Source: Kiritimatiellales bacterium
GTDB taxonomy: Bacteria > Verrucomicrobiota > Kiritimatiellia > Kiritimatiellales > Pontiellaceae
NCBI GenBank assembly: GCA_015486775.1
Contig: WFRA01000425.1
Span: forward strand, 1-7,006
DNA: 7,006 nt
Direction: 5' to 3'
Part shown: one piece after another, positions 1 through 5,529 of the stretch
How the letters are laid out: every line of letters begins with the position of its first letter
Numbering within the stretch: the first letter of the stretch is position 1
Position numbers and translations under genes: made by a program
Notes under the pieces: model-generated
What the model was told of the DNA's origin: nothing
Database searches by the model: none
The model's input: the letters and a program-made list of their open reading frames with translations, nothing else

Positions 1-16
1 CGTGCCTGCCCCTCCG

Positions 17-22
17 AAGGAG
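17..22 (+). promoter_or_regulatory. Shine-Dalgarno site of the glutaredoxin-like gene
   Basis: AAGGAG sits six bases before the ATG at 29 and decides the start over the in-frame GTG at position 2. Confidence 0.75.
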
Positions 23-28
23 ATAAGA

Positions 29-418
29 ATGTCAGCAAAATATCAGATCAGAGTCTTCGGGAAAGAGGGGTGTGACAAATGCCACACCCTCAACCAGCGC
101 CTCGACAAGCTGCTCGCAAAGGACAGCTTCGCCGACTTCGAGAAGCGCTACTGCGATGTCGAAAGCGTCGACGGACTCGTGGCCTTTGCCGAGGCCGAGT
201 GCATCAACCCCTCGCGCATCCCCGCCATGCTCGTCACCGCATGGGATGCCGAGGCCGACGAATATGTTCCCGTCCAGACCGCCCAGCCCGGCGCAAAGGA
301 TAGCGTTTGCAAAAAATCCAAGCTCTACCAATACCTCGGATTGCAGACCGACTATTCCGGCACCGGCGTCATCTCGCCCAAGATGATCCAATCCGTGCTC
401 GCCGAAGCGGCGACCTAG
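29..418 (+). CDS. Glutaredoxin/thioredoxin-like protein, probably partner of the anaerobic ribonucleotide reductase
   Basis: This is a 129-aa small thioredoxin-fold protein. A CxxC dithiol motif (Cys15-Asp-Lys-Cys18) follows the first predicted beta strand (YQIRVFG), and Arg63-Ile-Pro65 fits the cis-proline that faces the active site in this fold. The ATG at 29 is chosen because AAGGAG lies at 17-22, six bases upstream. A GTG at position 2 is in frame but has no room for such a site in the window. The ORF is followed by a terminator and then nrdG. From the neighbourhood I infer that it reduces the active-site disulfide of a class III ribonucleotide reductase; some class III enzymes use thioredoxin or NrdH-like reductants rather than formate. 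The protein is longer than NrdH (about 75-80 aa), with a C-terminal extension of about 45 residues that I do not recognise. The fold call is fairly sure; the physiological partner is inference. Confidence 0.8.
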   Translation: MSAKYQIRVFGKEGCDKCHTLNQRLDKLLAKDSFADFEKRYCDVESVDGLVAFAEAECINPSRIPAMLVTAWDAEADEYVPVQTAQPGAKDSVCKKSKLYQYLGLQTDYSGTGVISPKMIQSVLAEAAT

Positions 419-435
419 ACTTTCTCCCACACCCC

Positions 436-487
436 GACCCGCCAGGCGCGACACACCTCCCAACCCGCGCCTGGCGGGTCACCTTTT
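436..487 (+). terminator. Rho-independent-like terminator between the glutaredoxin-like gene and nrdG
   Basis: A perfect 15-bp GC-rich inverted repeat (436-450 pairing with 466-480) has a 15-base loop and is followed by a short T run (TTTT at 484-487). It lies 17 bases after the stop at 418. The stem is unusually long and the T run short, so it might instead be a dispersed palindrome or a stabilising 3' hairpin. If it terminates, nrdG needs its own promoter or depends on read-through. Confidence 0.6.
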
Positions 488-565
488 GAACCGCAGAACA
501 ACGAACCAGGAATTTCGGCCCCCTCCTTCAACATTCACCATTCCTTGTTCAATATTCGACATTCC
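485..565 (+). repeat. ATTC-rich dispersed-repeat-like block directly upstream of nrdG
   Basis: The 3' half (about 529-565) is a run of degenerate ATTC/TTC words (CATTCACC, ATTCCTTGTTC, AATATTCG, ACATTC). The 5' half carries ACCGCAGAACAACGAACCAG. Low-complexity blocks of this style recur between genes in many PVC and other environmental genomes; this is recalled and not checked here. The block ends two bases before the ATG of nrdG and leaves no Shine-Dalgarno site. A single copy is present in the window, so the repeat status is inference. Confidence 0.4.
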
Positions 566-566
566 C

Positions 567-1256
567 ATGAGCATCTACGCCTATCTCGAAAAGCCTTCGA
601 TGGTGGACTATCCGAAGCACTTTGCGGCCGTCTTTTTCATTAGCGGCTGCAACTTTACCTGCGGTTTCTGCCACAATGCCACGCTGATGGGCAAAAAGCA
701 GGCCGGGCTTTCGCAAGAAAAGCTCGAAGCCGCCTGTGCCAAGTTCAAAAGCAACTGGGTCAATGGCGTGGTCATCACCGGCGGCGAACCCACGCTGGCG
801 GACGATCTCCCCGAGCTTATCCGCTTCTTTAAATCCTACGGCTTCGCCGTCAAGCTCGACACCAACGGTTCCAATCCCCGGAAACTCGCCGAGTGCCTCC
901 CGCTCGTCGACTATGTCGCCATGGACATCAAGGCCGGCTTCTCCCTCTATCCCGAATTTGTCGGCTTTCCAGACATTGGAAAAATCCAGCAGTCCATCGA
1001 CCTCGTCCGCGCTCAGGCCAAAGATTACGAATTCCGCACCACCGTCATCGAAGGAATCCACACCGACACGCAGATGGAAGAAGTGCGGCAGATCGTCGAA
1101 GGCTCCCGGCGCTACGCCATGCAGGCCTTCATCCCGCGCGACGAACTTCCCGGCAAAAAATACCGCACCCTGCCCCGCACCACCGCCGCCCGCCTCCAGG
1201 CATTGGAAAAACGCATGGCCGGCTGCGCCGACGAAATCCTCCTGCGCGGCGCATAA
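567..1256 (+). CDS. nrdG: Anaerobic ribonucleoside-triphosphate reductase activating protein (radical SAM)
   Basis: This 229-aa protein matches the NrdG2-type activase that installs the glycyl radical on NrdD using S-adenosylmethionine and a [4Fe-4S] cluster. The cluster ligands are visible as Cys28-x3-Cys32-x2-Cys35 (GCNFTCGFCHN). The SAM-binding GGEP motif is at 72-75, and the D115-Y-V-A-M-D-I-K strand is typical of the family. The C-terminal QAFIPRDELPGKKYR segment is also typical of NrdG2. The ATG at 567 is preferred because homology begins with SIYAYLEKPSMVDYP; the in-frame TTG at 486 would translate the intergenic repeat block. No ribosome-binding site precedes it. Residues 134-139 (FPDIGK) are encoded by an exact copy of the palindromic TTCCAG-NNN-TTGGAA motif. 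The gene lies just after the glutaredoxin-like gene and ends nine bases before a convergent small ORF. Confidence 0.93.
   Translation: MSIYAYLEKPSMVDYPKHFAAVFFISGCNFTCGFCHNATLMGKKQAGLSQEKLEAACAKFKSNWVNGVVITGGEPTLADDLPELIRFFKSYGFAVKLDTNGSNPRKLAECLPLVDYVAMDIKAGFSLYPEFVGFPDIGKIQQSIDLVRAQAKDYEFRTTVIEGIHTDTQMEEVRQIVEGSRRYAMQAFIPRDELPGKKYRTLPRTTAARLQALEKRMAGCADEILLRGA
967..981. repeat. Palindromic TTCCAG-NNN-TTGGAA element inside nrdG
   Basis: TTCCA and TGGAA arms flank a 5-base centre (GACAT), extendable to TTTCCA/TGGAAA over 966-982. It is the same motif as the three exact copies in tsaB, but here it is read on the sense strand as F-P-D-I-G-K. A near-copy, differing only at the first base, lies at 1194-1208 in the same gene. 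Confidence 0.5.
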
Positions 1257-1265
1257 TCCCCGAAC

Positions 1266-1436
1266 CTACGTCCGGGTCGAGCGGAGGCCGACATAAAGCA
1301 TCAGCAGCCCCAGGGTGGCGACGGTGCCGCCGACCGCCAGCGGGCAGACAATCCCCAGCAGGGTGACCGGTTTGATTGCGGGAATAACGAGCAGGGAGAT
1401 GAAGAGCCCCAGCGCGATCGCGAAGGAACCAAGCAT
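1266..1436 (-). CDS. Hypothetical 56-aa two-helix membrane protein
   Basis: I do not recognise this small protein. From the ATG at 1436 it encodes two hydrophobic stretches: residues about 2-22 (LGSFAIALGLFISLLVIPAIK) and 27-49 (a Gly/Leu/Val-rich helix). They are separated by a short turn, and the protein ends in a basic LRSTRT tail. The reading frame is open further upstream to a GTG at 1604. That extension runs through a degenerate repeat-like segment (1470-1507) and is hydrophilic and low in family signal, so the inner ATG is preferred. Neither start has a convincing Shine-Dalgarno site. It converges on nrdG with nine bases between stops, and lies about 300 bases downstream of tsaB on the same strand. 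It could be a real membrane microprotein or a chance ORF; the paired hydrophobic segments favour the former slightly. Confidence 0.45.
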   Translation of the reverse strand: MLGSFAIALGLFISLLVIPAIKPVTLLGIVCPLAVGGTVATLGLLMLYVGLRSTRT

Positions 1437-1469
1437 TTTGAGCTGGCGAAGGTTGTTCGCGCCAGCCTC

Positions 1470-1507
1470 ACTTCGTGTCTGCGTTTTCTTTATATTCTCT
1501 GGTGGTA
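1470..1507 (-). repeat. Degenerate ACCACAGAG/ACACGAAG-type intergenic repeat
   Basis: Read on the minus strand the segment runs ACCACCAGAGAATATAAAG followed by AAAACGCAGACACGAAG. It resembles a degraded form of the ACCACAGAGAACACAAAGAAC-type dispersed repeat recalled from many environmental bacterial genomes. It supports the view that the sequence upstream of position 1436 is intergenic. The match to a family is from memory. Confidence 0.3.
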
Positions 1508-1604
1508 CATTAATATTTTCTGCTCCCCTTACGGTTTGGATTGTTGGAAAGATGGAAGAATGGATTTTTGGGAGAAAAACCGGCGTGGCCGGATAAAGTG
1601 CCAC

Positions 1605-1733
1605 CGAATGGGTGACATGAACCGAGTTTTTCGTTCATGAAGCATTTGCAGCTATCCAACCATCCATACGCAATCGACAAGATTGCAGGCTAGACCTGTA
1701 ATCGACGAGGCATCTTGATTGAAAAATGTAGGA
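1605..1733. other. Intergenic stretch downstream of tsaB, with a small hairpin
   Basis: No gene is supported here. A hairpin at 1681-1703 has arms GATTGCAGG and CCTGTAATC with a 5-base loop. It pairs fully, with one G-U, only as a + strand transcript. A 7-bp direct repeat AATCGAC occurs at 1672-1678 and 1700-1706. No T run follows the hairpin on either strand, so I do not call it the tsaB terminator. Confidence 0.3.
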
Positions 1734-2372
1734 TCATGCAGGGAAGCGCGGCGCAATGAAAACGGGCGGGTGCATGTAGAGCGGCTCGAAGGGTTCGGAT
1801 TCAATCCCTTCTTCCAGCCGTTGGAAAACCAGCTCGCCGAGTTTTCCAGCCGTTGGGAAAACGGGCTCCGGGTTTTCCAGAGTTTGGAAGTTTTGGAGCA
1901 GCTCCTCCAGGCGGTCGTGGTCGGGGCTGACGACGGGCGTGCCTTCGGGAACAAAGGTGGCGAGCTCGTCGCGTTCCAGCAATTGGAACTCCCCTTCGAT
2001 TTTGTGGTCGGCAAAGAGCCCGGCCCAGACCTTGTTGCGGCGGGCGTCGCCCACCACGGCCACGCGGTCGGCACCGGTCTGCGCCGCGAGCGCGGCGCCG
2101 CTGTTGAGCGCATGGACTGGCTTGCCGCCGGGGGCGGCGAGGGCGTTGACGACGGAAAACCCGATGCGCAGCCCGGAGAACGCGCCGGGGCCGCGCCCGA
2201 CCGCAAAGAGGTCGACGGCATCCCAGTCCGCGCCGAGCTCCGCTAGGCAGTCGAAGAGCTGCTGGCGGTTCTTGAAATCCTCCTCCCAGCTTTTTTCGGC
2301 CACCACCCTGCCGTTTTCTAGGAGGGCGATGCTGCCGTGGCGGGAACTGAGTTCGATGGCAAAGATTTTCAC
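1734..2372 (-). CDS. tsaB: tRNA N6-threonylcarbamoyladenosine biosynthesis protein TsaB
   Basis: This 212-aa protein is the non-catalytic TsaD paralogue of the t6A machinery. TsaB dimerises with TsaD and, with TsaE, transfers threonylcarbamoyl to A37 of ANN-decoding tRNAs. The N-terminal IFAIELSSRHGSIAL strand-turn and the signature GRGPGAFSGLRIG (59-71) are diagnostic, followed by GDARRNKVWAGLF (108-120). The C-terminal EPLYMHPP matches the usual PLYLRPP ending. The start is a GTG at 2372 with GGGAGGG about eight bases upstream. It overlaps the tsaE stop as GTGA, so translation is probably coupled. The C-terminal half is odd: it contains three exact TTCCAG-NNN-TTGGAA palindromes, read as FQ-x-LE at residues 129, 162 and 183. 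A fourth copy with a one-base insertion is read as FPTAGK at 172. The region around 160-190 is therefore probably repeat-derived. Confidence 0.93.
   Translation of the reverse strand: MKIFAIELSSRHGSIALLENGRVVAEKSWEEDFKNRQQLFDCLAELGADWDAVDLFAVGRGPGAFSGLRIGFSVVNALAAPGGKPVHALNSGAALAAQTGADRVAVVGDARRNKVWAGLFADHKIEGEFQLLERDELATFVPEGTPVVSPDHDRLEELLQNFQTLENPEPVFPTAGKLGELVFQRLEEGIESEPFEPLYMHPPVFIAPRFPA
1811..1903. repeat. About 31-bp tandem palindrome array inside tsaB
   Basis: Three successive units of about 31 bp (1811-1841, 1842-1872, 1873-1903) each open with a TTCCAG...TTGG palindrome. Exact TTCCA-N5-TGGAA copies are at 1812-1826 and 1875-1889. The middle unit (1842-1861) shares TTCCAGCCGTTGG with the first but has one extra G before the AAAA. 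On the coding (-) strand they give FQRLE, FPTAGK and FQTLE. The reading frame of tsaB stays open throughout. Confidence 0.6.
1974..1988. repeat. Isolated TTCCAG-NNN-TTGGAA palindrome inside tsaB
   Basis: TTCCA-GCAAT-TGGAA is an exact match to the element of the 1811-1903 array, lying about 85 bases further upstream in the gene. It is translated on the minus strand as FQLLE (residues 129-133). Confidence 0.5.
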
Positions 2373-2794
2373 GCCTCGCCCTCCCTGAAGATGTCGAATG
2401 TACGGATTCCGTCGCCATCCACTTCGATACGGATATGCAGCAGGTCGGGCGGGAGCAGGCCTTCGGCGCGCTCGGCCCACTCGATGGCGGTGATGCCGCC
2501 GGCATCGAAATATTCCTCCAGCCCGAGGCCCAGCGCCTCTTCGGGGCCGGCGAGGCGGTAGAGGTCGATGTGGTGCAGCGGCAGGCGGCCTTCGTATTCG
2601 CCGATGAGGGTGTAGGTGGGGCTGGTGATCGGCTCGTCGATGCCCAGCGCGGCGGCCAGGCCCTGGATGAAGCAGGTTTTCCCCGCGCCCAGCTCGCCGT
2701 GCAGGGCGACGACGGTTCCGGGGGCGAGCCCGTCCGCCAGCCCGGCGGCCAGCGCCCAGGTCTCTTCGGGGCTATGGGTCCGGACGCGGCGCAT
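2369..2794 (-). CDS. tsaE: tRNA threonylcarbamoyladenosine biosynthesis ATPase TsaE
   Basis: This 141-aa P-loop ATPase is of usual family length. The Walker A motif GELGAGKT is at 33-40. The switch-like SPTYTL is at 58-63, followed by the HIDLYRL strand (75-81) and IEWAER (104-109), all hallmarks of TsaE (YjeE). In the family, ATP hydrolysis by TsaE resets the TsaB-TsaD complex between catalytic cycles. The ATG at 2794 lies three bases after the stop of the upstream TIGR03790-like gene. Its own stop overlaps the tsaB start by four bases, so the three genes are almost certainly one transcript with coupled translation. No separate Shine-Dalgarno site is evident. Identification is secure. Confidence 0.95.
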   Translation of the reverse strand: MRRVRTHSPEETWALAAGLADGLAPGTVVALHGELGAGKTCFIQGLAAALGIDEPITSPTYTLIGEYEGRLPLHHIDLYRLAGPEEALGLGLEEYFDAGGITAIEWAERAEGLLPPDLLHIRIEVDGDGIRTFDIFREGEA

Positions 2795-2797
2795 GGA

Positions 2798-4498
2798 TTA
2801 GGGTTTTGCGCTGAACTTGATGGTGAAGTTGACGGGGGGGCTGGCCACCTCCATCCCGTCGGCATAGACCCCGACGGCCTGGATGCGGTTGGGGCCTTCG
2901 CCGATCGCCAGCTCGTCGAGAACCAGCGCGGAGTCGGGATGGTAGTCCCTTTCGTCGAGGATCCGCGCGCCGGAGACGAGCCGCAATTTTTTTGGCATTT
3001 CGGTTCCGTCGATCTTTACCCTGACGCTGTGTTCGTAGGTCCCGATTTTCTCGACGTTCGGGTCGATGGCCAGCGAGCGCCCCAGTCGGTCGACGGTGAA
3101 CGGCTTTATGCCCGAGGCCTCGAACTCGACCAGGTGCTTGATGCAGGCCACGCCCCGCAGCTCGTGGTAGCCGTCCGCCAGCTTCTTTATGTTGACGGTG
3201 ACCGAGCTGTCCTCCGACCACGCCCGGATCTCCCTCCCGTCGAGCAGGAACGTGTAGAGGAAGGCCACGTTCGGGACGCGGCATTTGGGCTGGGCGAAAA
3301 AGGTGGTATCGCGGCGGATCAGGTCGCTACCGAGCACGTTGACCGACAGCGGCACGGCGTAGGGCTTGGCCAAGGGGTCACCCAGTAGCAGGGTCTGCAA
3401 GGGGCAGGCGATGGATTGGTAGAAGGCTTCGAGCATCGTGCAGCCGGCCGCGTAGTGGACGAAAAAGCGGGCGGAGGGGAATTTGTTGGGGTTGGAGTAG
3501 GGCTCTACCACCGATCCGGCGGAGGCGGTCGCCCCGGCCTTGAGCCACTCGGTCATCTTGGTCTGGCGCTTCTGGAACTCCGCGCTCCAGCTGGTGAGGT
3601 GCTCGGCCATGGCGCCGGGGGCGAACGACCCGATGGCCGAGGGATCCACCGTCTCCGCGCCCATCATCAGACCCATCACGTTTTTCGCGCCCGCCGGGAA
3701 GTTGGTCGTGGTCGTGGCGCCGATCCCGCGCTTCGCGAGCTCCTGCATGGCGGGGGCATACTGCCACTCGCGGCATTTGGAGCGGACATCGTCGCTTTTG
3801 ATAAAGTAGATTCCGCTTCGCTGTCCGCGGAAATCCGAGGCTTTGCCGCGCTGGATGGTCTGGAGCACGGTGTCGATGTCCGTCCCCTTTTCGCCAATGT
3901 AGCCGAGCATCATGCTGGGCAGCGGCATGCGGTCGCGCAGCCCCAGCTGCAGGTAGGCCGCTCCGGGCGGAACCGTGGAATCCTTCCCCAGCCCGTTCTT
4001 CTGCATGCCGAGTGAGAGCGTGGAGAGGGAGAGCTTGAGCCGTTCGTTGGGGCCGGCGAAGAGTTTCGAGAGATATTTTCCCTCCTCGACCAAGCTCAGT
4101 GCAACGGGCTTGTTCCGCAGGAAGGTCATGCCGCCCACCGACATCTGCTTGCGGTCGCTCGGGTCGGTTTTCACGCGGATCGGGAAATCGACGGAATAGA
4201 CCCACGCTAGGATATGGTCGCCGATCCCCCGCTCCCGCATGGCGGCGCTGGCCGGTTCCCAGATCAGTTTGGTGAACTCCTCCGGCGTCACGGTGGCGGA
4301 ACCGCCGTAGGCGCTCTCGGGAATGTCGAGACAGACCATGTTTTGCTTCGGGATCCCCCGCACCGCCGCAAAGGTGTTCGCCGCCAGCAGCGACGCCTGC
4401 GACCGGCTGTTCGCCAGCAACAGCACCTGATGCGGCATCTGCGCGTGCGCCGCTACAACCGCGAACAGGCAAATCAAAATCTTCCAAGCCTTGGACAT
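2798..4498 (-). CDS. Exported TIGR03790-family protein of unknown function
   Basis: This 566-aa protein starts at the ATG at 4498, which has AAGGAGAGG just upstream; an in-frame ATG at 4555 lacks this. Residues 1-20 (MSKAWKILICLFAVVAAHAQ) form a signal peptide with an AHA-Q cleavage site, so it acts outside the cytoplasm. The mature region looks like family TIGR03790: VLLLANSRSQAS (25-36), RGIPKQNMVCLDIP (47-60), a tract running to 109 around YSVDFPIRV, and a conserved block at about 321-380. That block contains AGATASAGSVVEPY, FFVHYAAGCTMLEAFYQS and LLLGDPLAKPY. The C-terminal 180 residues or so are beta-rich and could be Ig-like (YHELRGVA at 444-451). GDPL near the end recalls caspase-like (gingipain-fold) proteins, but I see no assignable catalytic pair. 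It is the first gene of an operon with tsaE and tsaB. Biochemical function is unknown. Confidence 0.78.
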   Translation of the reverse strand: MSKAWKILICLFAVVAAHAQMPHQVLLLANSRSQASLLAANTFAAVRGIPKQNMVCLDIPESAYGGSATVTPEEFTKLIWEPASAAMRERGIGDHILAWVYSVDFPIRVKTDPSDRKQMSVGGMTFLRNKPVALSLVEEGKYLSKLFAGPNERLKLSLSTLSLGMQKNGLGKDSTVPPGAAYLQLGLRDRMPLPSMMLGYIGEKGTDIDTVLQTIQRGKASDFRGQRSGIYFIKSDDVRSKCREWQYAPAMQELAKRGIGATTTTNFPAGAKNVMGLMMGAETVDPSAIGSFAPGAMAEHLTSWSAEFQKRQTKMTEWLKAGATASAGSVVEPYSNPNKFPSARFFVHYAAGCTMLEAFYQSIACPLQTLLLGDPLAKPYAVPLSVNVLGSDLIRRDTTFFAQPKCRVPNVAFLYTFLLDGREIRAWSEDSSVTVNIKKLADGYHELRGVACIKHLVEFEASGIKPFTVDRLGRSLAIDPNVEKIGTYEHSVRVKIDGTEMPKKLRLVSGARILDERDYHPDSALVLDELAIGEGPNRIQAVGVYADGMEVASPPVNFTIKFSAKP

Positions 4499-4500
4499 AT

Positions 4501-4509
4501 CCTCTCCTT
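4501..4509 (-). promoter_or_regulatory. Shine-Dalgarno site deciding the start of the TIGR03790-like gene
   Basis: AAGGAGAGG on the minus strand lies just before the ATG at 4498. It supports this start, which also gives a clean signal peptide, over the upstream in-frame ATG at 4555. Confidence 0.7.
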
Positions 4510-4526
4510 GATCAAACCGGCCTCCG

Positions 4527-4555
4527 ACTATGCCGTCTTGCGCATCCGAATTCAA
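4527..4555 (-). promoter_or_regulatory. Candidate sigma70-type promoter for the TIGR03790-tsaE-tsaB operon
   Basis: On the minus strand TTGAAT (4555-4550) and CATAGT (4532-4527) are separated by 17 bases, each matching consensus at 4 of 6 positions. A start near 4520 would give a short leader of about 22 bases containing the Shine-Dalgarno site. It overlaps the opposite-strand candidate at 4538-4566. Confidence 0.35.
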
Positions 4556-4566
4556 TCCCCTATAAG
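4538..4566 (+). promoter_or_regulatory. Candidate sigma70-type promoter for the alpha/beta hydrolase
   Basis: TTGCGC (4538-4543) and TATAAG (4561-4566) are 17 bases apart. The -10 box matches at 5 of 6 positions; the -35 box is weak. A transcript starting near 4573 would have a leader of about 33 bases. The palindrome CGATATCG (4569-4576) sits at the predicted start. Confidence 0.4.
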
Positions 4567-4605
4567 CGCGATATCGATCCCCGCAAACAAATCAATGGTG
4601 CCCCC

Positions 4606-5529
4606 ATGAAAACCGTATTGGCCTTGATCCTCGCAATGGCCGCTACCGCGCCCGGCTCGGTGGCGGGGCTAAACTCCCGCTTCTACTATCCCGACCACCG
4701 AATCTATTCAACCCCCGCCGACGATGGATACGCCTTCGAGGAGATCGCGTTCCAAAGTTTGGACGGAACCCGGCTCTCCGGCTGGTTTATTCCTGCCCAG
4801 GGAAAAGCCATCGGGACGGTGATCCATTTCCACGGCAACGCGCGGAACATGGGTTTCCACTATCCCTACGTCTCCTGGCTCCCCGCCAAGGGGTTCAACC
4901 TGTTTCTCTTCGACTACCGGGGATATGGGAAATCGGAGGGAACGCCTACGCGAAAAGGGGTGTACGAAGATTCGGTGGCTGCGGTGGAATACATCAAGTC
5001 CCGAACCGACATCGACCAAGGCAAAATCATCCTCTTCGGCCAAAGTCTGGGCGGTGCCAACGCCCTCTGCGTGGCGGGGAAAAATAGGTTCGACGGCGTG
5101 GTGGGCATCGCGGTCGACTCCGCATTCTCCTCCTACAAAAGCGTCGCCATGGAGCATGTCCATTGGCTGAAGCCCGCCGCGTTTTTTCTGATTGGAAACA
5201 AGCTCAGTCCCAAGAGGCACGTGGGCGACATTGCGCCAACGCCCCTGCTCATCATCCATGGAACCGCCGACCAAACGGTTCCGTACGAACATGCGAAGAA
5301 GCTGTTTGCGCGGGCCAACGAACCCAAGGCGCTCTGGACTATCGAGGGCGGGCGGCACATCGACGCGCTGGGCTCGCACCGCGACGAAATCATGCCCCGC
5401 CTCTGCGCCCAATTCACCGAATGGGTGGCCTCCCCCGCCCCTCCCCACTCCCCGCGAGCTATGGCGAATGCGACCGGGCGATTTGCGAAGCCGTCGACAC
5501 CGATGCTTAGAAAGAGATCGAGCCGCTGA
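4606..5529 (+). CDS. Exported alpha/beta hydrolase (serine hydrolase, BEM46/FrsA-like)
   Basis: This 307-aa alpha/beta hydrolase begins with a probable signal peptide (residues 1-20, hydrophobic LALILAMAATAPGSVAG). The oxyanion-hole strand TVIHFHGNARN is at 71-81. The nucleophile elbow GQSLGG (145-150) places the catalytic serine at 147. The acid is probably Asp222 in HGTADQTVP, and the base His251 in GGRHIDAL, so the triad is complete. The family cleaves esters, thioesters or peptides; the substrate cannot be read from the sequence. The normal fold ends near FTEWV (about 270-274). Residues after 275 (5431 onward) are a Pro/Ser/Arg-rich tail unlike the family. This tail overlaps a coding-like patch, suggesting that the original 3' end was replaced or lost its stop. 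No Shine-Dalgarno site precedes the ATG. The gene is divergent from the TIGR03790 operon. Confidence 0.88.
   Translation: MKTVLALILAMAATAPGSVAGLNSRFYYPDHRIYSTPADDGYAFEEIAFQSLDGTRLSGWFIPAQGKAIGTVIHFHGNARNMGFHYPYVSWLPAKGFNLFLFDYRGYGKSEGTPTRKGVYEDSVAAVEYIKSRTDIDQGKIILFGQSLGGANALCVAGKNRFDGVVGIAVDSAFSSYKSVAMEHVHWLKPAAFFLIGNKLSPKRHVGDIAPTPLLIIHGTADQTVPYEHAKKLFARANEPKALWTIEGGRHIDALGSHRDEIMPRLCAQFTEWVASPAPPHSPRAMANATGRFAKPSTPMLRKRSSR

Noticed and set aside
486..566. An N-terminal extension of NrdG starting at the TTG at 486
   Set aside because: It would translate the ATTC-rich intergenic block into a Pro/Thr/Phe-rich leader absent from the family. Homology starts at the ATG at 567.
1801..2865. A 354-codon open frame on the minus strand across tsaB and tsaE
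   Set aside because: It runs out of frame through both genes, is extremely rich in Pro, Ala, Ser and Arg, and shows no family motif. The TsaB and TsaE frames carry the diagnostic motifs.
2435..3388. A 317-codon plus-strand ORF
   Set aside because: It is antisense to tsaE and the TIGR03790-like gene and arises from high GC at third codon positions. It has no recognisable domain and no ribosome site.
3378..4487. A 369-codon minus-strand ORF inside the TIGR03790-like gene
   Set aside because: It is a shadow frame, Arg/Ala/Gly-rich, with none of the signal peptide or family blocks seen in the correct frame.
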